From: Teichococcus aerophilus
Lineage (GTDB): Bacteria > Pseudomonadota > Alphaproteobacteria > Acetobacterales > Acetobacteraceae
Direction: 5' to 3'
NCBI RefSeq assembly: GCF_014490485.1
Contig: NZ_JACTVA010000004.1
Span: forward strand, 1-64,000
Length of the DNA stretch: 64,000 nucleotides
Shown here: positions 1 through 7,903 of the stretch, in pieces
How positions within the stretch are numbered: position 1 is the first letter of the stretch
How the letters are laid out: the number at the start of each line of letters is the position of its first letter
Translations under genes and position numbers: made by a program
The notes under the pieces: generated by a model
What the model saw: only the letters and a program-made list of their open reading frames with translations
Told to the model about the DNA's origin: nothing
The model's database searches: none

Positions 1-194
1 CCGCCGGGGCCGCGACGGGCGCCGGTGTCGGCGCGCTGGGCGGCCCGGTGGGCGCGGGCGTCGGTGCCCTCGTCGGCGGTGGCGCCGGTGCGGTGACCGG
101 CGCGACCACATCCCCCAGCGACGTCAATCTCGGCCGCCCCGTCTGGCGCGACCCGGAAGTGCGCACGCCGCTGGATAGCGACCGCCGCCGCTAA
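1..194 (+). CDS. C-terminal part of a glycine-zipper-like protein (partial)
   Basis: An open frame runs from base 3 to a TAA at 192-194; the start lies outside the window. The visible 63 residues are an Ala/Gly-rich stretch (GALGGPVGAG, then VGALVGGGAG) with the small-residue spacing of glycine-zipper segments, followed by a polar tail ending DSDRRR. Such segments occur in small envelope-associated bacterial proteins. With no N-terminus visible, neither a signal peptide nor a family can be assigned, so the function is unknown. Confidence 0.5.
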   Translation, partial: AGAATGAGVGALGGPVGAGVGALVGGGAGAVTGATTSPSDVNLGRPVWRDPEVRTPLDSDRRR

Positions 195-355
195 ACCACG
201 CCGTCTGGTGGGCGATTCCGGGGCATCCCGGCATCGCCCCCATGGCCGGAACGGGCTTTTTCGATCAGATCGATCACGTAACCGTCGTGGTCCTGTTACT
301 TTACGAAGGCTTGTGATATCGGCCAACGAAGCGGTCTGACCGCACGGAGGATCCG

Positions 356-859
356 ATGAAGCCACCCATTCCGATTCGTGAGCCTGCCTGGCTGAGCGAG
401 TTCAAAGCCTTCATCATGCGTGGCAGCGTGGTGGACCTGGCCGTCGGTATCGTCATCGGTGCCGCCTTCACCGGCATCGTCAACTCGCTGGTGACGGACC
501 TGATCAACCCGCTGATCGGCCTGCTCATCGGCGGCGTGGACTTCTCCAACATCTTCTTCGTGCTCAGTGGCGAGCGCGGTCCTTCGCTGGAATCCACCCG
601 TAACTCGGGTGCCGCCGTGCTGGCCGTGGGCGTGTTCATCAACGCCATCATCAAGTTCCTTATCGTTGCCATGGCCATCTTCTGGCTGCTGCGGGTGCTG
701 ACCAAGCTGCGCGTCCGCCAGGATGCCAAGCCCTCCGGCCCCAGCGCGCAGGAGAAGCTGCTGATGGAAATCCGCGACGAGCTGAAGGCCGCCCGCCAGG
801 GTGGCAGCGCCCCGGTGCCGCCGCGCGGCGCGCCCGGCGACGACGCACCCCTGGCCTGA
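356..859 (+). CDS. mscL: Large-conductance mechanosensitive channel MscL
   Basis: Homopentameric inner-membrane channel that opens under extreme membrane tension and releases solutes during hypo-osmotic shock. The protein has 167 residues. It starts with the family's amphipathic N-terminus (FKAFIMRGSVVDLAVG), then TM1 (about 28-50) with the small-residue pore-lining pattern VVDLAVGIVIGAAF, a periplasmic loop, TM2 (about 88-110, INAIIKFLIVAMAIF) and a charged cytoplasmic helix. It is somewhat longer than the usual 130-150 residues because of a Pro/Ala/Gly-rich tail after the helix. GGAGG at 346-350 supports the ATG at 356. The next gene starts 90 bp downstream and is probably unrelated. Confidence 0.97.
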   Translation: MKPPIPIREPAWLSEFKAFIMRGSVVDLAVGIVIGAAFTGIVNSLVTDLINPLIGLLIGGVDFSNIFFVLSGERGPSLESTRNSGAAVLAVGVFINAIIKFLIVAMAIFWLLRVLTKLRVRQDAKPSGPSAQEKLLMEIRDELKAARQGGSAPVPPRGAPGDDAPLA

Positions 860-949
860 GGGGCAATTCCGCGTGAAAGGGTGGGTCCATGGCCCGCCTG
901 CCACGCGGCTGGCAGGTGTGAAGGCAGCGGTGCGCTGATAGACTGGGCC

Positions 950-1342
950 ATGCGCTTCCATCACCCCCCCTCCATCGAAGACCTGCAGGAAATGGCGGAG
1001 ACGGCCTTCGCCGCGATCCCCCAGGAATTGCGGGAAGCCGTGCGCGGTACCGCCATCCTCGTCGAGGACCTGCCGGACGAGGAAACGCTGGAAGCCCTGG
1101 AGATCGAGCATCCCTGGGAGCTGACCGGCCTGTATCGCGGCACGCCGCTGACCGAGAAGTCGACGCTGGACGTGCCCTCCGGCCCCGACACCATCTTCCT
1201 CTACCGCGAACCGATCCTCGTCGAGTGGATCGAGACCGGAGAGGACCTGTTCCGCCTGGTCCGCAACGTGCTGATCCATGAGATCGGCCACCATTTCGGC
1301 TTCTCCGACGACGAGATCGCCCGCCTGGAAGGAGAGGGCTGA
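950..1342 (+). CDS. Zincin-like metallopeptidase family protein
   Basis: Small cytoplasmic protein of 130 residues. Near the C-terminus it carries a full zinc-metallopeptidase signature, HEIGHHFGFSDDE (about residues 109-121), fitting HExxHxxGxxD. The acidic, compact layout matches the possible zinc metallopeptidase family PF06262; physiological substrates of that family are not established. The frame is open from 881, but the 23 extra residues are not family-like, so the ATG at 950 is preferred. It ends 5 bp before the phospholipid module and may be cotranscribed with it. Confidence 0.8.
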   Translation: MRFHHPPSIEDLQEMAETAFAAIPQELREAVRGTAILVEDLPDEETLEALEIEHPWELTGLYRGTPLTEKSTLDVPSGPDTIFLYREPILVEWIETGEDLFRLVRNVLIHEIGHHFGFSDDEIARLEGEG

Positions 1343-1347
1343 GCCCC

Positions 1348-2019
1348 ATGCCCGAGGACAGCCCCGCCGCATCCCCCGCGCCTGGTGACCGTCGCCCCAT
1401 CGCGGCGCGGGAACTGGCGCTCACCGGCCGCGTCGCCGCCTGGCTGATCCGCCGCAAGGCGTCGCCGGACGGGATTTCCATTGCCGGCATGTTGGCGGGG
1501 CTGGGGGCGGGGCTGAGCTTCGCCGCCGTCTGGTGGTACCCGCCCGGCGCCCGGCTCTTCTGGTTGCTGGGCGCGGCGCTGGTGCAGACCCGGCTGCTGG
1601 CCAATCTGTTCGACGGCATGGTGGCCGTGGGGCGTGGCATCGCCTCTCCCCAGGGCGAGCTGTACAACGAGGTGCCGGACCGTGTCTCCGACACCGCCAT
1701 CCTGCTCGGCCTCGGCGTGGCCGCCGGTGGCAATTGGGGCCTTGGCCTCGCCGCCGCGCTGGCGGCCATGGCCACCGCCTATATCCGTGCCGTCGGCAAG
1801 GCCGCCGGTGCGCCCAGCGACTTCTCCGGCCCCATGGCCAAGCAGCAGCGCATGGCGCTGGCGACGGCCCTGGGCGTCTGGTGCGCGCTGACGCCGCTCT
1901 CCTGGCAGGTAGCCTTCGGCTGGCACCTGGCCGCCTGGGTGCTGGCCGTCATCACCGTACTGGCCAGCGTCACCGCCTGGCGCCGCCTCTCCCACACCGC
2001 GAAGGCCCTGGCCCGATGA
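1348..2019 (+). CDS. CDP-alcohol phosphatidyltransferase family protein
   Basis: Integral membrane enzyme of the family that joins a CDP-activated lipid to an alcohol (or the reverse) in phospholipid synthesis. The protein has 223 residues and about six hydrophobic segments. The family signature is present in a variant form: the stretch from FDGMVAVGRG to ELYNEVPDRVSD keeps the first Asp-Gly and the last Asp residues, but the canonical Ala-Arg is Ala-Val and one of the four usual Asp positions is Asn. The actual alcohol substrate therefore cannot be named. It overlaps the following CdsA-type gene by 4 bp (ATGA), which indicates translational coupling. Confidence 0.85.
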   Translation: MPEDSPAASPAPGDRRPIAARELALTGRVAAWLIRRKASPDGISIAGMLAGLGAGLSFAAVWWYPPGARLFWLLGAALVQTRLLANLFDGMVAVGRGIASPQGELYNEVPDRVSDTAILLGLGVAAGGNWGLGLAAALAAMATAYIRAVGKAAGAPSDFSGPMAKQQRMALATALGVWCALTPLSWQVAFGWHLAAWVLAVITVLASVTAWRRLSHTAKALAR

Positions 2020-2987
2020 ACGACGCGTTCGCCCACCCCGTCACGGTGGGCATCGTCGCCGCCACTGGCGCCGTGCTGTTGCTGGCCGCCCTCGTCATCG
2101 GCGGCATGACGCTGCTGGGGCGCGGCACCCCGGCCTTCCGGCGGGAGCTGTGGCTGCGCTACGGCTCCTGGCTGGTGCTGCTGCCCTTGATGTTCGGCCC
2201 GGTGCTGCTGGGCAAGGCCTGGACCATCGGTGCCGTCACCATCCTGGCGCTGCTCTGCCTCAGCGAGTTCGCCCGGGCCACCGGCCTGTTCCGCGAATAC
2301 GTCACCACCGCCGTCGTCGCGCTGGGCATCCTGGCGGTGAACTTCGCCGCGCTGGACAACTGGTACCGTTTCTTCGTTGCGCTGTGGCCGCTGACGACCG
2401 TGATCCTGCTGGTGGCCACCATCCCGCTGGACCGGCCCGCCGGCTACATCCAGCGCAATGCCCTGGCGATCTTCGCCTTCATGCTGCTCGGCGTCGGGCT
2501 CGGGCATCTCGGCTACATGGCCAACGATCCCGGCTACCGCCCGCTGGTGCTGATGCTGCTGGCCGCCATCGCGCTGAACGACGTCGCCGCCTTCACCTGG
2601 GGCAAGCTGATCGGCGGCCGCAAGCTGCTGCCGAACACCAGCCCCAACAAGACCGTCTCCGGCGCCGTCGGCGCGCTGTGCACTACCACGGCGCTGGTGG
2701 CCTTCCTCGGCCACCTCATCTTCGCCGGCACCGCGATGGACCACTGGGCCCTGCTGCTGTTCCTCGGCGTGCTGGTCAGCGTCGCCGGGCAGTGCGGGGA
2801 CCTGATGCTCTCCTCCATCAAGCGGGACATCGGCATCAAGGACATGGGTGCGGCGCTGCCCGGCCATGGTGGCATCATGGACCGCTTCAACAGCCTGCTG
2901 CTGGTGGCGCCCGCGGTGTTTCACCTGATCAACTACGTGGTCGGCATCGGTGAAGGCCAGCCCACCCGCGTCCTGACCGGCGGCTGA
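2016..2987 (+). CDS. cdsA: Phosphatidate cytidylyltransferase (CdsA type)
   Basis: Makes CDP-diacylglycerol from CTP and phosphatidate, the branch point for bacterial phospholipids. The protein has 323 residues and about eight membrane segments. The C-terminal half holds the family signature: SSIKRDIGIKD followed by GAALPGHGGIMDR near residue 280, with the conserved Lys-Arg, Lys-Asp, His-Gly-Gly and Asp-Arg. ATG at 2016 overlaps the previous stop. Its place between an alcohol phosphatidyltransferase and a PlsC-type acyltransferase fits a compact lipid module. A second, essential cdsA could exist elsewhere, so this may be the accessory paralogue. Confidence 0.88.
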   Translation: MNDAFAHPVTVGIVAATGAVLLLAALVIGGMTLLGRGTPAFRRELWLRYGSWLVLLPLMFGPVLLGKAWTIGAVTILALLCLSEFARATGLFREYVTTAVVALGILAVNFAALDNWYRFFVALWPLTTVILLVATIPLDRPAGYIQRNALAIFAFMLLGVGLGHLGYMANDPGYRPLVLMLLAAIALNDVAAFTWGKLIGGRKLLPNTSPNKTVSGAVGALCTTTALVAFLGHLIFAGTAMDHWALLLFLGVLVSVAGQCGDLMLSSIKRDIGIKDMGAALPGHGGIMDRFNSLLLVAPAVFHLINYVVGIGEGQPTRVLTGG

Positions 2988-2991
2988 GCCC

Positions 2992-3702
2992 ATGGACTGG
3001 CAGCTCCGCCCCGCCCGCGACACGGAGCTCTCTCCCGTCGCCCGCCTGCGCAGCCACTCGCGCGAGGTCGGGCTGGCCGGCGCGGTGGTGCAGGGCCTGT
3101 GGCGGCGCGGGGTGCGAAGCTACCTTCGGCTGTTCCACCAACTCGACGTCGTTGGCCGGGAAAACCTGCCCGCCGACACGCCGTACATCCTCATCGCCAA
3201 CCATAGCAGCCACCTGGATGCGATGAGCCTGGGCGCCATGCTGCGCGGCCCGGCGGCGCGGCGGGCCTTCGCCCTGGCGGCGGGGGATGTGTTCTTCGGC
3301 TCCGTCCGCTCCTCCGCCTTCGCCGCCTGGGCGGTCAACGCCCTGCCGGTCTGGCGCAAGCGCACCAGCTCCAAGGACCTGAATGGCTTGCGGGAACGGC
3401 TTGAGCAGGACCAGTTGGTCTACATCCTGTTCCCCGAAGGCACCCGCAGCCGCAATGGCGAGATGGGCCGCTTCCTGCCCGGCATCGGCGCGCTGGTGGC
3501 CGCCGGCCCGGTGCCCGTGGTGCCCTGCTACCTGGAAGGTGCCTATGCCTGCTGGCCCGCCAGCCGCCGCTACCCACGCCCCGGCAAGCTGCGCCTGACC
3601 ATCGGCGCGCCATTGGAATTCTCCGCCATCGCGAACGACAAGGCCGGTTGGATGGAGATCGCCCGCCAGTGCGAACAGGCGGTGCGGGGGCTGAAGGGCT
3701 AG
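2992..3702 (+). CDS. 1-acyl-sn-glycerol-3-phosphate acyltransferase (PlsC type)
   Basis: Transfers an acyl chain to lysophosphatidic acid or a related acceptor at the inner membrane. The protein has 236 residues. The catalytic HX4D box is seen as NHSSHLDA (about residues 67-74) and the substrate-binding box as FPEGTRSRNGE (about 149-159). It starts 4 bp after the CdsA-type gene and closes the three-gene module, giving acylation, CTP activation and head-group transfer in one operon. The exact acceptor is inferred. The junction with the next, convergent gene is filled by a repeat element at 3733-3981. Confidence 0.9.
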   Translation: MDWQLRPARDTELSPVARLRSHSREVGLAGAVVQGLWRRGVRSYLRLFHQLDVVGRENLPADTPYILIANHSSHLDAMSLGAMLRGPAARRAFALAAGDVFFGSVRSSAFAAWAVNALPVWRKRTSSKDLNGLRERLEQDQLVYILFPEGTRSRNGEMGRFLPGIGALVAAGPVPVVPCYLEGAYACWPASRRYPRPGKLRLTIGAPLEFSAIANDKAGWMEIARQCEQAVRGLKG

Positions 3703-3732
3703 GCTCTACGGCTGGTGGCTTTGAAGCGAGGC

Positions 3733-3981
3733 GGGAAGGCCGGGGAAGGAATTCCCCGGACCCCTTCTTTTATTTTTTCGAGTTTTCACGCGGGCCTGAA
3801 AGGATGCGCTTGAGCGACGGCTGGGTGCGCCGGAGGTCCTAGACCTCCGGCGACTGAGGGTTCAGCCCTTGTGGCCTTGAATTCAAAATCATCAGTTGGG
3901 CCCACTCTCGGTCCTGAAGTGCATCGCCAAACTCGGAGAAGAAAGATGGGGCCGGGGGAATTCCTTCCCCGGCCTGCCTTC
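3733..3981. repeat. Convergent-junction inverted-repeat element, copy A
   Basis: Paired element of about 249 bp filling the junction between the PlsC-type gene and the UDG-family gene. Left arm 3733-3785 and right arm 3929-3981 are inverted copies of each other. Each contains an 8-bp stem CCGGGGAA/TTCCCCGG (the right arm has one extra base) with a GGAA loop and a following C/T-rich tract on the strand that reads into it. A central hairpin at 3828-3852 has 11-bp arms (CGCCGGAGGTC). The right end reaches the UDG stop codon. It is related to copies at 12130, 55964 and 62856. Confidence 0.85.
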
Positions 3982-4669
3982 ATCCTTTCGTCGAACCTCC
4001 ATCATCCCGCAACGCCTGCCCAACGGCCTGCCGCAACGCTGGCAGGATTTCCGCCTCGAACCAGGGCCGCCGCTCCGCCCAGCTTCGCGTGCGCCAGGAG
4101 GGGTGGGGCAGGGGGAAGCGTCCGTCGGCAAGGGGGGCCGCGAAGTTCTGCACGGTCTCGCCCAGCGCGGCGGCCGCCTTGCGGCCCAGATGGGCGCGGA
4201 TGGCGTAGGTGCCGACCAGCAGGGTCAGCCGCACCTGCCGCATCGGCCTGATCAGCCGGTGGTGCCAGAGCGGCGCGCATTCCGGCCGGGGCGGGGCGTC
4301 TCCGCCGGCGGCCAGCCGGCCAGGGTAGCAGAGGCCGGAGGGCACGATGGCGAGCAGGCCGGAATCGTAGAACTGGCTGCGGTCCATCCCCAGCCAGTCG
4401 CGCAACCGGTCGCCGGATTTGTCGTGCCAGGGAATGCCGCTGAGATGCGCCTTGGTCCCCGGCGCCTGGCTGATGATCAGCACGCGGGCCGTCGGGCTGA
4501 CCTGGAAGATGGGCCGCGGCCCGAGCGGCAGCACCGGGGCGCAGAGCGTGCAGCGGCTGGCGGCGGTGGCGGCTTGGTCCAGTGTCTCGGCAGGCATGGG
4601 GGAGAGATGGCGCCGGAATGGGCGGGCGGAAGCCCGGGCCGGCACGGCCCAGTCCGGCCCTTGGCGCAT
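3980..4669 (-). CDS. Uracil-DNA glycosylase family protein
   Basis: Protein of 229 residues from the UDG superfamily, which removes uracil or related bases from DNA. The first catalytic loop is visible as IISQAPGTKAH (about 65-75) and the second as HPSWR (about 190-194). An N-terminal CTLCAPV stretch could bind metal together with downstream residues, although a complete four-Cys Fe-S set is not evident. An internal Met at 4597 (MPAETL) aligns better with the expected family start and is an alternative. Substrate range is uncertain: many members of this subgroup are annotated only at family level. Confidence 0.75.
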   Translation of the reverse strand: MRQGPDWAVPARASARPFRRHLSPMPAETLDQAATAASRCTLCAPVLPLGPRPIFQVSPTARVLIISQAPGTKAHLSGIPWHDKSGDRLRDWLGMDRSQFYDSGLLAIVPSGLCYPGRLAAGGDAPPRPECAPLWHHRLIRPMRQVRLTLLVGTYAIRAHLGRKAAAALGETVQNFAAPLADGRFPLPHPSWRTRSWAERRPWFEAEILPALRQAVGQALRDDGGSTKG

Positions 4670-4768
4670 GGGACGCAGTGCCAGGCCAGGGAAGGCGTGG
4701 CGCTACAGCGATGCTTCCTGATCCCGCCGTTGGGTTCCGCCCACGGCCAGATGGCGCTTGGAGCAGAC

Positions 4769-4796
4769 CTCCATCAGGTGGGATCACCTGATGGAG
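4769..4796. promoter_or_regulatory. Perfect 12-bp inverted repeat (hairpin or operator)
   Basis: CTCCATCAGGTG, then a GGAT spacer, then its exact reverse complement. It lies 65 bp beyond the PCuAC stop and about 100 bp upstream of the UDG-family start, both genes being on the minus strand. No T-run follows on either strand, so it is either a terminator stem without a U-tract, a processing hairpin or a protein-binding site. Confidence 0.5.
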
Positions 4797-4860
4797 TAAA
4801 GATGCTGTTCAAGACAACAAGCGAGAGCATTTGGAGTGAGCCTGGGCGAACGCAGGATGC

Positions 4861-5331
4861 TCAGTGGTGCTGGTGCCCGCCGCCGCGTGCGCCGGCGGCT
4901 TCCACCGCCAGCTCCACCTGCACTTCGCCCGCCTTCTCGAACACCAGCGTCAGCGGTACGCGGTTGCCCTGCACCAGCGGCTGCTTCAGGCCGATCAGCA
5001 TGATGTGGAAGCCGCCAGGGGCCAGCGCGACCTCGGCGCCCGCGGCGATCTCGATGGCCTCGACGGGACGCATCCGCATCACGCCGCCTTCCAGGCTGGC
5101 GGTGTGGATCTCCACCGCGCGGGCGATGTCGGCGCGGGCGCTCAGCAGCCGGTCGGCGGTGGCGCCCTTGTTGGTCAGGGTCAGGTAGCCGGCGCCGGTG
5201 ACGCCGACAGGGGCGGCACGGCTCCAGGGGTGGCCGATCTCGATCTCCCCGGCCTTGTAGCTGTGCGCGAGGACGGGGGTGGCCAGGCTCAGCGCGGCCA
5301 GGCCGGCGAGCAGGAAGCGACGATGGATCAC
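4861..5331 (-). CDS. Periplasmic copper chaperone PCu(A)C
   Basis: Binds Cu(I) in the periplasm and delivers it, in studied members, to the CuA or CuB centre of cytochrome oxidase. The protein has 156 residues with a signal peptide (RRFLLAGLAALSLATPVLA) and then the cupredoxin-like PCuAC domain. Metal ligands are visible: the His of EIHTAS, the Met of GGVMRMRP and the HIM of GGFHIML. The C-terminus GGGHQHH adds extra His residues. A CGGAGCC purine-rich site lies just upstream of the ATG. The small secreted Cys protein upstream at 5390-5755 is probably in the same operon. Confidence 0.92.
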   Translation of the reverse strand: MIHRRFLLAGLAALSLATPVLAHSYKAGEIEIGHPWSRAAPVGVTGAGYLTLTNKGATADRLLSARADIARAVEIHTASLEGGVMRMRPVEAIEIAAGAEVALAPGGFHIMLIGLKQPLVQGNRVPLTLVFEKAGEVQVELAVEAAGARGGGHQHH

Positions 5332-5389
5332 GGAAAGGCTCCGTTGGAAAAAAGACAGGCGACTGCGGCAGAGGGGACGAAGGTGTGGC

Positions 5390-5755
5390 TCAGCCTACGG
5401 GTGGCGCGCGGGCCGCGTAGGGACCGGCATCCCGGCCGGGCAAGGGCGCCGGCCCCGGCTGCCACCCGGGCGAGGCAGAGGCGACGACGAAGCCCGGCAC
5501 CGGCAGTGCCAGGGCAAGCGGCACCGGCCCCTGCGGCGGGCTGTGGCAAATCGCGCAGCCATCGGCGCCCTGATGCGCCAGCGGATGGTCCGGCTCGGCG
5601 GAAGGGCCGTAGCGCAGGCCATCGCCGCCGGTGCAGATTGGCGTCGCCGTGGCGCGGGCCAGCCGCTCCAGGCAATGCGCGGGCGCGGCCACGCCCTGCG
5701 TGATCAGCAGGAAGGCCAGCAGGCGCAACAGGAACAGGTGCAGGCGGCGAATCAT
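5390..5755 (-). CDS. Small secreted DUF2946-like Cys protein
   Basis: Protein of 121 residues with an N-terminal hydrophobic signal (MIRRLHLFLLRLLAFLLI) followed by a short mature part. The mature part contains ICTGGDG and CAICHSPPQG, a Cys-x-x-Cys-His arrangement that could hold a metal, and a Pro/Gly-rich tail. This is the layout of DUF2946-type proteins, which are often found beside copper genes, and a copper chaperone gene lies 58 bp downstream. A role in copper handling is inference. The frame is open to 5797, but the Met at 5755 directly precedes the signal sequence. Confidence 0.6.
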   Translation of the reverse strand: MIRRLHLFLLRLLAFLLITQGVAAPAHCLERLARATATPICTGGDGLRYGPSAEPDHPLAHQGADGCAICHSPPQGPVPLALALPVPGFVVASASPGWQPGPAPLPGRDAGPYAARAPPVG

Positions 5756-5912
5756 GGCGTTGCGCGCAGTGATGCGGGAAGGTCGCCCCGACCGCAAGCT
5801 GCCGATGCATGGCGAAGGTCGCGCTGCGGGCCATCCGGGCGAAAACGCCGGGTTGCGGCCACGGAAGAACCGCCGGGGAGGCGCGCCCCGGCGTCACGCC
5901 GGATGAGGCCGG

Positions 5913-6482
5913 CTATTCGTCCTCCGCCCGCACCGGCGCCAGCGCGCCCTCCAAGGCGTAGTCAACCTCCGGCACGTAATGCGCCTGCTCCTTCCCAAGG
6001 CGGGAGGAGAACAGGCAGAAATGGTCCATCCGCTCGGCCGGTGCGCGGAACAGGTTATGCGCCTGGACGAAGGCGATCAGCTTGTCCGGCGCTGCCTTGT
6101 CGGTCCGCGCCAGGGTGACGTGCGGGGCGAATTTCTTCCGCTCCGGCGGCAGGCCGGCGCGTTGCAAAGCAGTCTCCACCTTCGATTGCAGGTGCAGCAG
6201 CCGCTCGCAGCGCTCGACGCCGACATAAAGCGAGTGGATGCGCCCGGCCTTCTCGAACACATCCAGCCCGCGCAGGGTCAGGTCGAACGGCTTGGCGCGG
6301 ATGGTGGCCAGCGCCTCGTCCAGTTCGTCGGCCAGCACGTTCTCCACCTCGCCGATGAAGCGCAGGGTCAGGTGGTAGTTCTCGGGCGGTACCCAGCGCG
6401 CGCCGGGGATGCCGCCGGCCAGCCCGGCCAGTTGTTCCTTTAGGCCCTCGCCGATCGGCAGGGCGACGAACAGACGCACCAT
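5913..6482 (-). CDS. thpR: RNA 2',3'-cyclic phosphodiesterase (2H family)
   Basis: Hydrolyses 2',3'-cyclic phosphate ends of RNA; formerly called 2'-5' RNA ligase LigT. The protein has 189 residues, the normal length. Both catalytic HxTx boxes of the 2H phosphoesterase fold are present: HLTLRF (about 42-47) and HVTLAR (about 125-130). The N-terminus MVRLFVALPI is typical. It lies 4 bp downstream of tesA on the same strand, so the two are probably cotranscribed. Confidence 0.93.
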   Translation of the reverse strand: MVRLFVALPIGEGLKEQLAGLAGGIPGARWVPPENYHLTLRFIGEVENVLADELDEALATIRAKPFDLTLRGLDVFEKAGRIHSLYVGVERCERLLHLQSKVETALQRAGLPPERKKFAPHVTLARTDKAAPDKLIAFVQAHNLFRAPAERMDHFCLFSSRLGKEQAHYVPEVDYALEGALAPVRAEDE

Positions 6483-6486
6483 GGCA

Positions 6487-7159
<673 letters not shown>

Positions 7160-7182
<23 letters not shown>

Positions 7183-7903
7183 CCGAACCTCCTCCGCCAG
7201 ACACGATGGCGCCCCGCCACTCATCCGCGCACGGGACCTCTCCCTCAAGGTGGTCGCCGCAGGGGGGGAGGTCAACATCCTCCGCGGCATCGATCTCGAC
7301 GTGGGGAAGGGGGAGGCGGTGGGCATCGTCGGTCCCTCCGGTTCCGGCAAGACGTCGCTGCTGATGCTGCTGGCGGGGCTGGAACGGCCGACGGGCGGCA
7401 GCCTCTCGGTCGCCGGCGCCGAGCTGCCGAAGCTGGACGAGGATTCGCTGGCGCGCTTCCGGCGGGACCAATTGGGCATCGTCTTCCAGGCCTTCCACCT
7501 GATCCCGACCATGACGGCGCTGGAGAACGTGGCGGTGCCGCTGGAATTCGCCGGCCGCAAGGATGCGTTCGAACGTGCGGGCAAGGCGCTGGCGCGAGTC
7601 GGGCTCGGCCACCGGCTGGACCATTACCCCGGCCAGCTTTCGGGCGGCGAGCAACAGCGCGTCGCCCTGGCCCGCGCCGTGGTGGCCGAACCCTCCCTGC
7701 TGCTGGCCGATGAGCCGACCGGCAACCTGGACCGCGCCACCGGCCTGATGGTGATGGACCTGCTGTTCGAGATCCGAGCCCAACTCGGCACCACCCTGCT
7801 GCTCATTACCCACGACCCCGCCTTGGCGGATCGCTGCGAGCGGCAGCTTTCCATGGCCGACGGGCTGGTCACCGGTGACAGCCGCGTGGCCGACGCGGCA
7901 TGA
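7160..7903 (+). CDS. ABC transporter ATP-binding protein (YbbA/LolD-like)
   Basis: Cytoplasmic ATPase of a type VII (MacB/LolD-like) exporter. The protein has 247 residues. It shows Walker [10 protein letters not shown] (about 57-65), the Q-loop VFQAFHL, the signature LSGGEQQR, Walker [13 protein letters not shown] and the switch His in ITHDPAL. The ATG at 7160 is the only usable start before the domain, which makes the gene overlap the divergent tesA start by 23 bp; no strong ribosome binding site is seen there. It overlaps its permease gene by 4 bp. The substrate is unknown. Confidence 0.9.

Noticed and set aside
3733-3981. Repeat copies as insertion sequences or MITEs from an active transposon
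   Set aside because: No transposase gene and no visible target-site duplications in the window; strict convergent-junction placement fits a 3'-end role better, although a mobile origin cannot be excluded.
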